Of a stretch of 60,789 bases of DNA, positions 33,181 through 42,539 are shown piece after piece (position 1 is the first letter of the stretch; every line of letters starts with the position of its first letter). The DNA comes from Betaproteobacteria bacterium (GTDB taxonomy: Bacteria; Pseudomonadota; Gammaproteobacteria; Burkholderiales; SG8-41): positions 1-60,789 of the forward strand of contig VGID01000020.1 in NCBI GenBank assembly GCA_016868035.1, read 5' to 3'. A program made the translations under genes and the position numbers. The notes under the pieces were generated by a model. That model worked only from the letters and a program-made list of their open reading frames with translations. It made no database searches and had not been told where the DNA came from.

Positions 33181-34437
33181 ATGGACACACAGAGCTACAT
33201 GCATGGCGTGGGCCGGCGGGCACGCGCTGCGGCGCGCGTGATCGCGACGGCCGACGCCGCGACCAGGAACCGCGCGCTCGCTGAAATGGCGCGCGCGATC
33301 GAACGCGACGCTTCGCGCCTCATCGAGGCCAACGCGCGCGATCTCGCGGAAGCGAGGAAGCAGAGACTCGACGCCGCGATGATCGACCGCCTGACTCTGA
33401 CGGAGAAGATCGTCCAGGCGACGGCGGACGGCCTGAGGCAGATCGCGGCGCTGCCCGACCCGGTCGGCGAGATCATCCACCTGAAGGAGCGTCCCACCGG
33501 CATCAAGGTGGGGCAGATGCGGGTGCCGCTCGGTGTCGTGGGCATCATCTACGAGTCGCGGCCGAACGTGACGGCGGACGCAGCCGGCCTGTGCGTGAAG
33601 TCCGGCAATGCCGCGATACTGCGCGGCGGCTCGGAAGCGATCCACTCCAACCAGGCGATCGCCGGCTGTGTCCACGCAGGGCTCAAGGCCGCCGGGCTGC
33701 CCGAGGACACGGTGCAGGTGATCGAAACCACGGACCGCGCCGCGGTGGGCGAGTTGATCACGATGCAGGATTACGTGGACGTGATCGTGCCGCGCGGCGG
33801 CAAGGGGCTCATCGAGCGGCTGATGCGCGAATCGCGCATCCCGATGATCAAGCACCTGCACGGCGTGTGCCACGTCTACATCGACGACAGGGCCGACCTG
33901 GAGAAGGCGATCCGCATCGCGGACAACGCCAAGACCCAGCGGCTCGGCACGTGCAACACCATGGAGACATTGCTCGTCGCGCGCGGCGTGGCGGGGAAGG
34001 TGCTGCCGCCGCTGTGCAAGGTGTACGCGGAGAAAGGCATCGAGCTCCGCGGCGACGAGCAAGCACGAAAGATCGTCGCGGGGATGAAGCCCGCCACCGA
34101 GGAAGACTGGTATACCGAGTACCTCGACGCGATTCTGTCGGTGCGGGTCGTGCGCGACCTCGACGAGGCGATCGAGCACATCGCGACCTACGGCTCGCAG
34201 CACACGGACGCGATCGTCACCGAGGACGTGGAGCGCGCGCGGCGCTTCCTGCGGGCGGTGGATTCCAGCTCGGTGATGGTCAATGCATCCACGCGTTTCG
34301 CCGACGGCTACGAATACGGACTGGGCGCAGAGATCGGGATTTCCACCGACAAGCTGCACGCGCGGGGCCCGGTCGGGCTCGAGGGGCTGACCTCGCTCAA
34401 ATGGGTGGTCTTCGGCGATGGACAGATCAGGCAGTGA
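33181..34437 (+). CDS. proA: Gamma-glutamyl phosphate reductase
   Basis: 418 residues. NADPH-dependent reduction of glutamyl-5-phosphate in proline synthesis, aldehyde-dehydrogenase fold. The catalytic cysteine lies in [13 protein letters not shown] at about residue 258, and the start of the fold is typical ([20 protein letters not shown]). [20 protein letters not shown] at about 120 is a family block. The proB partner is not in the window. leuS-lptE-holA-proA is a normal run; what follows is not the usual neighbour. Confidence 0.97.
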   Translation: MDTQSYMHGVGRRARAAARVIATADAATRNRALAEMARAIERDASRLIEANARDLAEARKQRLDAAMIDRLTLTEKIVQATADGLRQIAALPDPVGEIIHLKERPTGIKVGQMRVPLGVVGIIYESRPNVTADAAGLCVKSGNAAILRGGSEAIHSNQAIAGCVHAGLKAAGLPEDTVQVIETTDRAAVGELITMQDYVDVIVPRGGKGLIERLMRESRIPMIKHLHGVCHVYIDDRADLEKAIRIADNAKTQRLGTCNTMETLLVARGVAGKVLPPLCKVYAEKGIELRGDEQARKIVAGMKPATEEDWYTEYLDAILSVRVVRDLDEAIEHIATYGSQHTDAIVTEDVERARRFLRAVDSSSVMVNASTRFADGYEYGLGAEIGISTDKLHARGPVGLEGLTSLKWVVFGDGQIRQ

Positions 34438-34481
34438 CCGGGATGAGGGCCCATAAACGAGAGGAGAGAAGAGCAAGGAGT

Positions 34482-34513
34482 CGAGTCACGAGTCACGAGT
34501 CACGAATCACGGA
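34482..34513. repeat. Heptamer array L11 (GAGTCAC) before lpdA
   Basis: Words GAGTCAC x3, GAATCAC, then GGATTCC end 6 bases before the lpdA ATG, so the array forms the leader of that gene. No second arm is seen. Confidence 0.85.
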
Positions 34514-34519
34514 TTCCGA

Positions 34520-36325
34520 ATGAGCCAGATCATCGAGATCAAAGTGCCCGATATCGGGGATTTCAAGGACATCCCCGTCATCGAGGTCCTGGTCAAGCCC
34601 GGCGACGCGGTCGAGAAGGAAACCTCGCTCATCACGCTCGAGTCCGACAAGGCGACGATGGACGTGCCCTCGCCGCACTCCGGCGTGGTCAAGGAGCTGA
34701 AGGTCAAGACCGGCGACAAGGTCTCCAAGGGGTCGTCGATCCTCACGCTGGAAGCCGGGGACGCGGCCGGCGCGACCGAGGCGAAGGCGCCCGCGGCACC
34801 GGAAAAGGCCCCGGAGCCGGCCGGAAAGGCGCCGGCGGAAGCGAAGGCGCCCGCGGAGCCGAAACCCGCGCCGCCGCCCGCCGCCGCGCCGGTCACGCCG
34901 TACTCGGGACCGAAAGGCGACCTGCACGCAGACCTCGCGGTCCTGGGCGCCGGACCCGGGGGCTACACCGCCGCCTTCCGGGCCGCCGACCTCGGCAAGA
35001 AGGTCGTGCTCGTCGAGCGCTATCCGACGCTCGGCGGCGTGTGCCTCAATGTCGGCTGCATCCCGTCGAAAGCGCTGCTGCACATCGCCCGCGTGCTCAC
35101 CGAAGCGCAGGAAGTCGCGCACGCCGGGATCGATTTCGGAAAACCAAAGGTGAGCCTGGAGAAGCTGCGCGGGTGGAAATCGGGCGTGGTGGGCCGCCTC
35201 ACCAAGGGCCTCGCGGGGCTGGCAAAGCAGCGCAAGGTCGAGGTGGTTCAGGGGCGCGCCCAGTTCACTTCGCCGCACATGCTGAAAGTCGAAACGCCCA
35301 AAGGCGCGAAGACGGTTTCGTTCGACCACTGCATCATCGCGGCGGGTTCCAGCGTCGCGAAGATCCCCGGCATCCCCTACGAGGACAAGCGCATCATCGA
35401 CTCCACCAGCGGGCTCGAGCTACCGGGCGTGCCCAAGCGCCTGCTCGTCATCGGCGGGGGCATCATCGGGCTCGAAATGGCCACGGTGTATCACGCGCTC
35501 GGGTCGAAGATCACGGTGGTCGAGATGATGGATGGGCTCATCCCCGGGGCCGACAAGGACGTGGTGCGCCCGCTCGCCAAGCGCATCGAGAAGAGCTACG
35601 AGCGCATCCTGCTCAAGACCAAGGTCGCCAGCGTCGAGGCGCGGAAGGACGGGCTCAAGGTCAGCTACGAGGGCAGCGGCGCCCCCAAGCCGGAGTCGTT
35701 CGACTCCGTTCTGGTGGCGGTCGGGCGCCGCCCCAACGGGCGCGAGATCGGCGCCGAGGCGGCGGGCATCACGGTCGACGGGCGCGGCTACATCCCCGTG
35801 GACAAGCAGCTGCGGACCAACGTCGCGCACATCCATGCCATCGGCGACATCTGCGGGGAGCCCATGCTCGCGCACAAGGCCACCCACGAGGGCAAGACCG
35901 CCGCGGAGGTGATCGCGGGCCACAAGTCGCACTTCGATGCGCGAACGATACCCTCGGTTGCGTATACCGATCCCGAAGTCGCGTGGATGGGGCTCACCGA
36001 AACCCAGTGCCAGGAGCAGGGCGTCGCCTACGAGAAGGCGATATTCCCGTGGGCCGCGAGCGGGCGCGCGATTTCCATGGACCGTGACGAGGGGATGACC
36101 AAGCTCCTCTTCGACCGGAACTCGCGCCGTCTCATCGGCGCCGCCATGGTCGGGGTGAATGCCGGAGAGCTCGTATCCGAAACGGTGCTCGCGCTCGAGA
36201 TGGGTGCGGACGCCACCGACATCGGGCTCACCGTCCATCCGCATCCGACGCTTTCCGAAACCGTCTTCTTCGCCGCGGAAATCGCGGAGGGCAGCATAAC
36301 CGACCTTTATATGCCGAAGCGGTAA
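34520..36325 (+). CDS. lpdA: Dihydrolipoyl dehydrogenase with N-terminal lipoyl domain
   Basis: 601 residues. A lipoyl domain (about 1-80, lipoylated lysine in ESDKATMD at residue 44) is joined by an Ala/Pro/Lys-rich linker (about 85-128) to a full E3 flavoprotein. The FAD motif is [13 protein letters not shown] at about 142, and the redox disulfide is [10 protein letters not shown] at about 177. The NAD motif is [15 protein letters not shown] at about 315, and the HPHPTLSE end supplies the catalytic His. It serves the pyruvate or 2-oxoglutarate dehydrogenase complex. The usual aceE/aceF genes are not next to it. Confidence 0.95.
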   Translation: MSQIIEIKVPDIGDFKDIPVIEVLVKPGDAVEKETSLITLESDKATMDVPSPHSGVVKELKVKTGDKVSKGSSILTLEAGDAAGATEAKAPAAPEKAPEPAGKAPAEAKAPAEPKPAPPPAAAPVTPYSGPKGDLHADLAVLGAGPGGYTAAFRAADLGKKVVLVERYPTLGGVCLNVGCIPSKALLHIARVLTEAQEVAHAGIDFGKPKVSLEKLRGWKSGVVGRLTKGLAGLAKQRKVEVVQGRAQFTSPHMLKVETPKGAKTVSFDHCIIAAGSSVAKIPGIPYEDKRIIDSTSGLELPGVPKRLLVIGGGIIGLEMATVYHALGSKITVVEMMDGLIPGADKDVVRPLAKRIEKSYERILLKTKVASVEARKDGLKVSYEGSGAPKPESFDSVLVAVGRRPNGREIGAEAAGITVDGRGYIPVDKQLRTNVAHIHAIGDICGEPMLAHKATHEGKTAAEVIAGHKSHFDARTIPSVAYTDPEVAWMGLTETQCQEQGVAYEKAIFPWAASGRAISMDRDEGMTKLLFDRNSRRLIGAAMVGVNAGELVSETVLALEMGADATDIGLTVHPHPTLSETVFFAAEIAEGSITDLYMPKR

Positions 36326-36370
36326 TCCCCCGGTCCGCCCGCGCGGACGCACTGAGCTGAGGAGGGCGCC

Positions 36371-38005
36371 ATGTTGAACTGGCTCACCGGCAAGAAGCCC
36401 GACCACCCGATGTACAACGTCGCGGAGGCCCAGAAGCTGCTTGCCGACCTCCCGGTGGAAGCCGGCAAGGCCCTGGAGGAGATCGCGGCCTCGCTGCACG
36501 GAATCACCGCGACCGAGGGATTCGCGCTCGCGGACCGGATCGGCGTGGTCAAGCTCCTCGACGAGACCGGCCAGGAGCACGAGAAGGATGCGCTCGCAGA
36601 CTTCCTGCGCGGCACGGCGCTCAAGGAGCACGAACGGCGCCGGATGTGGGAAGTGCTGCTCGAATTCGCGGAAAACCCCTCGGCCGCCTACCGCCTGTGC
36701 CTGCAGGAGATGGCCCAGGCCACGAAACCGGGCGCTGCGCCGCATCCGGAACGCACGCTGCTCGTCGCGCGTGCGTTGCGCGCGCTCTCGAACCAGGCGA
36801 AGCTCGTCCACCTGCGCTACCTTCCGGTGAAACCCGCAGTCTGGCAGGCGCTCGGGGAGCTCTACGCATTCGCCGAGAAGGAAAAGATCACCGGCGAGGT
36901 CCTGAAGGCGTATGTCACGGACCTCCTGCCCACGAACCTGCGCCAGGAGCTGCTGCGCTCGCTGATGCTCGAAGTCTCCGCGCCCGAGTCGCTCCGGCTC
37001 GAGGAGGTGGAGCTGTCGGCGCGCATCATCGGGCGCCTGGGATCGGGGTTTACCCTCCACGCAAATCCGGAGGAAAACGAGCACTTCTGTTTCGATCTCG
37101 CGCGCCCCGCCGAACCGGCGCGCGCCTCGCCGCAGGCCGCGGCAGCGCCCACGCTGCGCTACTTCGGCATCGGCCGCAACGGCCCCGAGATCCAGCAGAT
37201 CATCGACCGGCATACCGAGCACCCGGAAGAGCCGGAGAAGCGCTTCGGGGACGATTTTTCCGTCCACGACAAGCTCGTCGTGCTGAAGCGCCTGCTCGCC
37301 TACTGGGGCGATGCGCCGCCCCGGCGGCAAGGGCCGCGCGTCCCGATCAACACGAGCATCAAGCTCGCACCGGGGTTTCAGGCGGCATCCGAGCTCGTGA
37401 CCCGCGTCGAGATGAGCGGGATGGCGGAGGTGACGGAGAAGATGCGCATGAAGGTGAAGAAGGAGCAGCAGGACGGGCTCGCGCTCGAAGCGCAGCAGGC
37501 GAGCGCCGTGGTTTACGATTGGGTCGAGCGCGACGCGGGAGCCTGGGGCCTCGGCATGGAGGTGCCGCGCAAGGATGAGTCCTGGGCCCGCATCGGGACG
37601 CTGTGCACGTTCCAGCCCGCCGGGCTCAAGCACTGGTGGGTGGGCGTGATCCGGCGGCTCCACCGGGACGCGCAGGACCGCGAGAATGCCGGCATCACGG
37701 TGCTCGCCAAGAAGCCGATGTCGGTCTACCTGCGCGGAATCGGCGAGGGCTCGCAGCGCGCCGACAACTGGGCGTCTTCCTCCGGCTCGTACGAATTCAC
37801 CTACGTGAACGCGGTGCTACTGGGCGAGACCGCGGGCTCGGCAACGCGCCAGGAGATGCTGCTCCCGCGCGACACCTTCACCCCCGGCCTCATGTACGAG
37901 GTCATGGTCGGGGAGAAAGCCCCGCACGTGAAACTCGAGGAGCTGCTCGATCGCGGGGAGGACTACGACCACGTGCGCGTGACGTGGCTCAAAGGCGCGG
38001 CCTGA
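36371..38005 (+). CDS. Unrecognised cytoplasmic protein, possibly PilZ-like at the C-terminus
   Basis: 544 residues with no signal or membrane segment. The first 300 residues are mostly helical (EAQKLLADLPVEAGKALEEI; a long stretch resembling helical-repeat proteins). The last 200 are beta-rich: AWGLGMEVPRKDESWARIGT, then HWWVGVIRRLHRDAQDRENA, then GITVLAKKPMSVYLRG. That last region is reminiscent of the W-x-G-V-x-R-W region in betaproteobacterial PilZ-like c-di-GMP receptor proteins, but the RxxxR and DxSxxG motifs are not convincing. A GAGGAG ribosome binding site supports the start. Function unknown; co-transcription with lpdA (45-base gap) is likely. Confidence 0.7.
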   Translation: MLNWLTGKKPDHPMYNVAEAQKLLADLPVEAGKALEEIAASLHGITATEGFALADRIGVVKLLDETGQEHEKDALADFLRGTALKEHERRRMWEVLLEFAENPSAAYRLCLQEMAQATKPGAAPHPERTLLVARALRALSNQAKLVHLRYLPVKPAVWQALGELYAFAEKEKITGEVLKAYVTDLLPTNLRQELLRSLMLEVSAPESLRLEEVELSARIIGRLGSGFTLHANPEENEHFCFDLARPAEPARASPQAAAAPTLRYFGIGRNGPEIQQIIDRHTEHPEEPEKRFGDDFSVHDKLVVLKRLLAYWGDAPPRRQGPRVPINTSIKLAPGFQAASELVTRVEMSGMAEVTEKMRMKVKKEQQDGLALEAQQASAVVYDWVERDAGAWGLGMEVPRKDESWARIGTLCTFQPAGLKHWWVGVIRRLHRDAQDRENAGITVLAKKPMSVYLRGIGEGSQRADNWASSSGSYEFTYVNAVLLGETAGSATRQEMLLPRDTFTPGLMYEVMVGEKAPHVKLEELLDRGEDYDHVRVTWLKGAA

Positions 38006-38045
38006 CGCCGCGCTACCCGCACCCCGCGCGAGGCGTCACCGGGGC

Positions 38046-38621
38046 TTATTCCTTGCGCGGCGGGATGCGCCACAGGTACACGGTGTAGCCGTTGATGGAC
38101 TCCGTGCGCTCGGGCTTCCAGTCGCCCATGCCGAAGGCGTGCGACACGACGCGAGTGCCGGGCGCGAGCTCCTTCAGGAGCTTCGGACGCAGCTTGAGGT
38201 TGAGATCGGTCAGCAGATAGATCGTGACGACCGTCGCCTGGCTGATGTCGGATTTGAAGAGATCGGCCTGGACGAAGTTGACCTTGTCCGTGACACCGGC
38301 GGCCTTGGCGTTCGCCCGGGCTTCCTTGATGCGTTCCGGGTCGATATCGATGCCGACCCCGCGCGCGCCGTATTTCCTCGCGGCCGCGATCACGATCCGC
38401 CCGTCGCCGGATCCGAGGTCGTAGACGGTATCTTTCGCGGTCACCTGCGCGAGCTCGAGCATCCGGTCCACCACGCCGTCGGGGGTGGGAACGTAGATGA
38501 CATCTGGCCCGCGCAGCTCGGCGCCAGCCTGTGCGAGCACAATGTCGCCCTGTCCGGCCGCGCCCAGTAGGGGGGCTGTGCCGAACGCCGTCAAGCCCGC
38601 CAGGAATTGCCTTCTCTTCAT
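38046..38621 (-). CDS. Class I SAM-dependent methyltransferase with Tat-like signal
   Basis: 191 residues. The first 24 residues (MKRRQFLAGLTAFGTAPLLG) look like a twin-arginine signal peptide: RRQFL, a hydrophobic stretch and a small-residue cleavage region. The rest is a Rossmann methyltransferase: SAM-binding motif I VYDLGSGDGRIVIAA at about 67, motif II GVGIDIDPERIKEA at about 90, and FVQADLFK at about 117. The target is unknown. Since S-adenosylmethionine is cytoplasmic, an exported enzyme is odd; the segment may be uncleaved or the domain may have another use. Confidence 0.8.
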   Translation of the reverse strand: MKRRQFLAGLTAFGTAPLLGAAGQGDIVLAQAGAELRGPDVIYVPTPDGVVDRMLELAQVTAKDTVYDLGSGDGRIVIAAARKYGARGVGIDIDPERIKEARANAKAAGVTDKVNFVQADLFKSDISQATVVTIYLLTDLNLKLRPKLLKELAPGTRVVSHAFGMGDWKPERTESINGYTVYLWRIPPRKE

Positions 38622-38694
38622 GTCATGTCTCCGTGGTTACGCCATTGCGGCGCGCGCTATTCTACCCGATAAGGAATGTGCCGGACCCGAGTCC

Positions 38695-39543
38695 CTAGCA
38701 ACACTCCTGATGGCGGCGCTGGATGACGCCGAGCACGTCGTCCGGATCGCGCTTCCACCAGTTGCGGGCGGAGAAGATCTCGACCTCATGGAATCCGCGG
38801 TAGCCCGCCGCGGTCATCCACGAGCGGATACGCGGCAGGTCGATCACGCCGTCGCCCATCATGCCGCGATCGTTGAGCAGGTCCGTCGTCGGCACCAGCC
38901 AGTCGCAGATGTGAAAAGCGAGCAGCCGTTTGTCGCCCGCCCGCCCGATGCCCTGCTGGAGCTGCGGGTCCCACCAAACGTGATAGACGTCCACCGCGAC
39001 GCCGAGATCCCCGCTCGCGCCCGAGTCGAGCTCGTCGCACAGGTCGAGCGCCTGCGCGAGCGTGTTGACGCACGCGCGGTCGGCGCAGTACATCGGATGC
39101 AGAGGCTCGATCGCGAGCGCCACGCCTGCGCTGCGCGCGCGCTCGAGCGTCTCGCCGGTGCCGTCGCGCACCATTTCGCGCGCACCGGCCAGGTCTTTCG
39201 ATCCCGCGGGGAGCCCGCCAACCACCAGCACCAGGCAGCGCGCGCCAAGGATCGCCGCGTCCTCGATTGCGCGCAGGTTGTCATCCAGCGCCGACTGGCG
39301 CCCCTTGCGGTCGGCGGCGGGGAACATCCCGCCGCGGCAGAGCCCCGTGACCGTCAGGCCGTTGTCGCGGATCAGTTTCGCTGCTTCCTTCGCGCCCAGC
39401 CCGGCGAGCTTGTCGCGCCATGGCGAGATGCCGCGGATACCGTGGCGCGCGCAGCCTTCGATCATCTCCCGCAGGTTCCATCGCTCGCGCACCGTGGCGG
39501 TGTTGAGCGAGAGCAGACCCGGATCTGGCGGCGCGATTTTCAT
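38695..39543 (-). CDS. TIM-barrel sugar phosphate isomerase/epimerase family protein
   Basis: 282 residues from ATG at 39541-39543 (MKIAPPDPGLLSLNTATVRE). It is an AP-endonuclease-2-like (xylose isomerase-like) TIM barrel: GIRGISPWRDKL, LVLVVGGLP, VALAIEPLHPMYCAD with the metal-binding Glu, DVYHVWWDPQL and FHEVEIFSARNWWK near the end. These enzymes isomerise or epimerise keto sugars or act on hydroxypyruvate-like compounds. It is the last of three genes on the minus strand with the DUF993 and oxidoreductase genes. A GGATTGA array lies 9 bases upstream of the start. Confidence 0.85.
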   Translation of the reverse strand: MKIAPPDPGLLSLNTATVRERWNLREMIEGCARHGIRGISPWRDKLAGLGAKEAAKLIRDNGLTVTGLCRGGMFPAADRKGRQSALDDNLRAIEDAAILGARCLVLVVGGLPAGSKDLAGAREMVRDGTGETLERARSAGVALAIEPLHPMYCADRACVNTLAQALDLCDELDSGASGDLGVAVDVYHVWWDPQLQQGIGRAGDKRLLAFHICDWLVPTTDLLNDRGMMGDGVIDLPRIRSWMTAAGYRGFHEVEIFSARNWWKRDPDDVLGVIQRRHQECC

Positions 39544-39552
39544 GCAGGACCG

Positions 39553-39575
39553 GGGATTGAGGATTGAGGATTGAG
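39553..39575. repeat. Heptamer array L12 (GGATTGA)
   Basis: Three exact copies of GGATTGA lie immediately upstream of the isomerase start on the minus strand. No second arm is visible. Confidence 0.85.
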
Positions 39576-39741
39576 TAGACGCGTCACTGCGCCACTCAAG
39601 CGACGCCATGTGTCGCGAGCGGCTGCCACATCTGGTGGCGGACAAGGTGGCAGGCTAGAACCCCGATTCGTTCACAGTGGGAGGTAATGCGATATTTTCG
39701 GGAAAGGTCGAATCCCCGTCTTGGCGGTTAATTCGCATTTT

Positions 39742-39781
39742 GTTCTTCCTCCGCGTCCTCTGCGTCCCCCGCGATGAGAGG
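39742..39781 (-). repeat. Dispersed repeat CCTCTCAYCGCGG-GGACGC, copy 2
   Basis: On the minus strand it begins CCTCTCATCGCGGGGGACGC and continues with GACGCAGAG, GACGCGGAG words (period 9). It matches 20048-20077. It lies just past the stop of the DUF993 gene. Confidence 0.55.
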
Positions 39782-39790
39782 TTCGGTCTT

Positions 39791-40966
39791 TCACGCGATG
39801 CCGCGCGTTGCGAGGAATTGCTTCATGCGGTGGCATGCCAGCGCGGGATCGCGCAGCAGGCCGGCAGCGTCGGCGAGACGGAACAGTTCCGCAAGATGCA
39901 GCTGGTTGCGCGCGCTTTCCTGGCCGCCGACCATCACGAAGTGCTGCTGGTGGCCATTCAGCCACGCGAGAAACACGACGCCGGTCTTGTAGAAGCGCGT
40001 CGGCGCGCGGAAGATGTGGCGCGACAACGGCACCGCCGGCGCGAGGATGTCGTGGTAGGCCGCGCGGTCATCTGCGGCGAGCGCGGAGAGCGCGGCGGAC
40101 GCGGCAGGCGCGATGGCATCGAAGATGCCGAGCAGAGCGTCCGAGTGCGCCTCCCCGTCGCCCTCGATCAGCTCCGCGAAGTTGAAATCGTCGCCGGTGT
40201 ACATCCGCACGCCCTTCGGGAGGCGCCGCCGCATCGCGATCTCCTTGTCCTTGTCGAGCAGCGAGACCTTGATGCCATCCACCTTGCGGGCATTGCGGCG
40301 AATCACGTCGAGGCAGACATCCATCGCCTTCGCGTGATCCCGGTGCCCCCAATAGCCCGCCAGCGCGGGGTCGAACATCTCGCCGAGCCAGTGGATGATG
40401 ACCGGCTCCCTCGCCTGCGACAGCACGCGATCGTATACCCGCGCGTAATCGTCGGGCGATTTCGCGCAGACGGAGAGCGCCCGGCTTGCCATCAGCACGA
40501 TGCGCCCGCCGAGCTTCTCGACCGCCGCGCATTGCTCCTCGTACGCCGCGATCACCCGTTCGATTTTCAGATCGGGGTCCGGATCCAGATGATCCGTGCC
40601 TGCGCCGCAGCCGACGGCCGCGCCGGGCACGTCCCGCGCCGCCGCCAGCGTGCGGCGGATCAGCTCGAGCGAGGCCGCCCAGTCCATGCCCATGCCGCGC
40701 TGGGCGGTGTCCATCGCCTCGGCGACGCCGAGCCCCCACGACCACAGGTGCCTGCGGTACGCGACGGTCGCCTCCCAGTCCACCGCGGCCTCGAGCCACG
40801 GCTCCCTGCTGGACCAGGGGTCGGCGACAACATGCGCCGCGGCGTAGGCGATGCGCGTGAAGGGTTTGGACGGCTTCGTGAACACACGCGGCTCGCGGAC
40901 GTGGTAGGCCTCGAGCTTACCGCCCGCCACCGGCAGACGGATGGTCTCAATCGCGTCCCGCTTCAT
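39791..40966 (-). CDS. DUF993 (dihydrodipicolinate synthase-like aldolase family)
   Basis: 391 residues from ATG at 40964-40966 (MKRDAIETIRLPVAGGKLEAY). It matches DUF993, annotated as a dihydrodipicolinate-synthase-like family: PWSSREPWLEAAVDWEATVAYRRH-type start (about 50-75), GCGAGTDHLDPDPDL at about 118, and DGIKVSLLDKDKEI at about 232, whose lysine is the candidate Schiff-base residue. This suggests a lyase/aldolase acting on a sugar-derived keto acid. It lies between the oxidoreductase and TIM-barrel isomerase genes, all on one strand. The substrate is unknown. Confidence 0.85.
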   Translation of the reverse strand: MKRDAIETIRLPVAGGKLEAYHVREPRVFTKPSKPFTRIAYAAAHVVADPWSSREPWLEAAVDWEATVAYRRHLWSWGLGVAEAMDTAQRGMGMDWAASLELIRRTLAAARDVPGAAVGCGAGTDHLDPDPDLKIERVIAAYEEQCAAVEKLGGRIVLMASRALSVCAKSPDDYARVYDRVLSQAREPVIIHWLGEMFDPALAGYWGHRDHAKAMDVCLDVIRRNARKVDGIKVSLLDKDKEIAMRRRLPKGVRMYTGDDFNFAELIEGDGEAHSDALLGIFDAIAPAASAALSALAADDRAAYHDILAPAVPLSRHIFRAPTRFYKTGVVFLAWLNGHQQHFVMVGGQESARNQLHLAELFRLADAAGLLRDPALACHRMKQFLATRGIA

Positions 40967-40989
40967 GCATTCACCCAAAAAGCAATGCA

Positions 40990-41078
40990 ACCACAGAGAA
41001 CACGGAGTTCACAGAGAAAAATCAAACAAGGATGGGGTTGGTATTCAATCCGCTGTGTTCTCCGTGAACTCTGTGGCC
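40990..41078. repeat. Period-9 inverted repeat (CACAGAGAA class)
   Basis: The left arm (40990-41017) reads CACAGAGAA, CACGGAGTT, CACAGAGAA, and the right arm (41052-41078) is its inverse. It fills the space between the DUF993 gene and the oxidoreductase gene. Same two-arm design as the 7-base elements but with 9-base words. Confidence 0.85.
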
Positions 41079-41105
41079 AAGCCTTTGATCCTGTTTCTCA
41101 CGTGC

Positions 41106-42257
41106 TCAAGCGCGCAGCGCGGGCACATCAAGCCACTTGCGCTGCTTCCAGCTCTTGAGGCCCAGTTCCGCGAGCTGCACGCCCCTCGCTCCTTCGAGCA
41201 GGTCCCAGCGAAACGGCCCTTCCCCCGCGACATGCCTGAGGAAGAGCTCCCACTGCGCCTTGAACGCATTGCCCCAGGCCGGATCGTCCGGCTCCTCTCT
41301 CCAGCCCCCGAAAAAATCGATCGGCTGCGGGATATCCGGGTTCCACACCGGCTTCGGCGTCTCATCGAGCGACTGCGTCCAGCAGCGGCGCAGGCCCGCG
41401 ACCGCCGAGCCGCGCGTGCCGTCCACCTGCAGCGTCAACAGGTCGTCGCGGCGCACGCGCACGGTCCATGCGCTGTTGAAATGCGCGATGACGCCGCCGG
41501 CAAGCTCGAAGGTCGCGTAGGCCGCGTCCTCGGCGGTCGCCCGGTACTTCCGGTTGCCCTCGTCCCAGCGCAACGGGATATGCGTCGCACCGCGGCACGA
41601 CACCGCCTTCACGGCTCCGAACAGGTGGTCGAGAACGTAGCGCCAGTGGCACAGCATGTCGAGAATGATGCCGCCGCCGTCCCGCTTGCGGTAGTTCCAC
41701 GACGGGCGCTGCGCCGGCTGCCGGTCGCCCTCGAACACCCAGTAGCCGAATTCTCCGCGCACCGACAGGATGCGGCCGAAGAAGCCGGCGTCGCGCAGCC
41801 GCTTGAGCTTCAGCAGCCCCGGCAGCCACAGCTTGTCCTGCACCACGCCGTGCTTTACGCGCGCCTTTTTCGCCGCGCGGTAAAGGCCCAGCGCCTCCGC
41901 GAGCGTGGCGGCAACCGGCTTCTCGCAGTACACATGCTTGCCGGCAGCGATCGCCTGCGTGAGAAACTTCGGGCGCAGCCGCGTCGAGGCCGCGTCGAAG
42001 AACACCGCGTCCGACTTCGAGGCCAGCGCGCCCGCGAGATCCGTGGTCCAGCGCTCGATGCCGTGCGCCCTGGCGAGACTCCGCACCTTGGCGGCATTGC
42101 GCCCGACGAGGACGGGATCGGGCATCAGCCGCGTCCCGTCTTGCAGCGCAACGCCGCCCTGCTTGCGGATCTCGAGTATCGAGCGCGCGAGGTGCTGGTT
42201 GGTGCCCATGCGCCCGGTCACGCCGTGCATGATGATGCCGATGCGTTTTTCAGCCAT
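41106..42257 (-). CDS. Gfo/Idh/MocA family oxidoreductase
   Basis: 383 residues from ATG at 42255-42257 (MAEKRIGIIMHGVTGRMG). NAD(P)-binding at the start, and the family signature HVYCEKPVAATLAEAL at about 106 with the catalytic lysine. The C-terminal alpha/beta domain has GGIILDMLCHWRYVLDHLFG at about 195 in place of the usual G-G-x-x-x-D-x-G-x-H. It oxidises or reduces a sugar, inositol or related ring hydroxyl. It is the first gene of the three-gene minus-strand set with DUF993 and the isomerase. Confidence 0.88.
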   Translation of the reverse strand: MAEKRIGIIMHGVTGRMGTNQHLARSILEIRKQGGVALQDGTRLMPDPVLVGRNAAKVRSLARAHGIERWTTDLAGALASKSDAVFFDAASTRLRPKFLTQAIAAGKHVYCEKPVAATLAEALGLYRAAKKARVKHGVVQDKLWLPGLLKLKRLRDAGFFGRILSVRGEFGYWVFEGDRQPAQRPSWNYRKRDGGGIILDMLCHWRYVLDHLFGAVKAVSCRGATHIPLRWDEGNRKYRATAEDAAYATFELAGGVIAHFNSAWTVRVRRDDLLTLQVDGTRGSAVAGLRRCWTQSLDETPKPVWNPDIPQPIDFFGGWREEPDDPAWGNAFKAQWELFLRHVAGEGPFRWDLLEGARGVQLAELGLKSWKQRKWLDVPALRA

Positions 42258-42427
42258 CAAAGCCACCGCTCCAAAGGACCCGGGGGTAGACGAAAAACCC
42301 TGGTGCCCGGAACTCCCGACCCATGCGCTCACCTCCGCTTTTTCGCCTCAACCTACGCGTCGGGCTCAAGTTCGGGCCGGCGGAATTGTAACCGATCCGC
42401 AATCCGTTTCTGGTGACCGAGCGGCGC

Positions 42428-42533
42428 GGTAACGCAGATGGCACAAGGATGAGGCGAAAAGCGTCCACGAGCGTCTGCTCTGCCTTCTGCCTTCTGCCTT
42501 CTGCCTTCTGCCTTCTGCCTTCTGCCTTCTGCC
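42428..42533. repeat. Heptamer element L15: about eight TTCTGCC copies with a degenerate inverse arm
   Basis: Seven exact TTCTGCC copies plus a partial one run from 42478 to 42533, ending 7 bases from the mtgA stop. A worn inverse arm (GCAGATG, GCACAAG, GATGAGG words, about 42434-42456) lies on the other side. This is the purest and longest array in the window. Confidence 0.92.
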
Positions 42534-42539
42534 TTCGGG

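Noticed and set aside
36371-38005. Firm assignment of the 544-residue protein as a c-di-GMP receptor
   Set aside because: The similarity to PilZ-like regions is vague and the RxxxR/DxSxxG motifs are not clear, so it stays unassigned.
42478-42533. CRISPR array
   Set aside because: The units are contiguous 7-base copies without spacers, and no cas genes are present.
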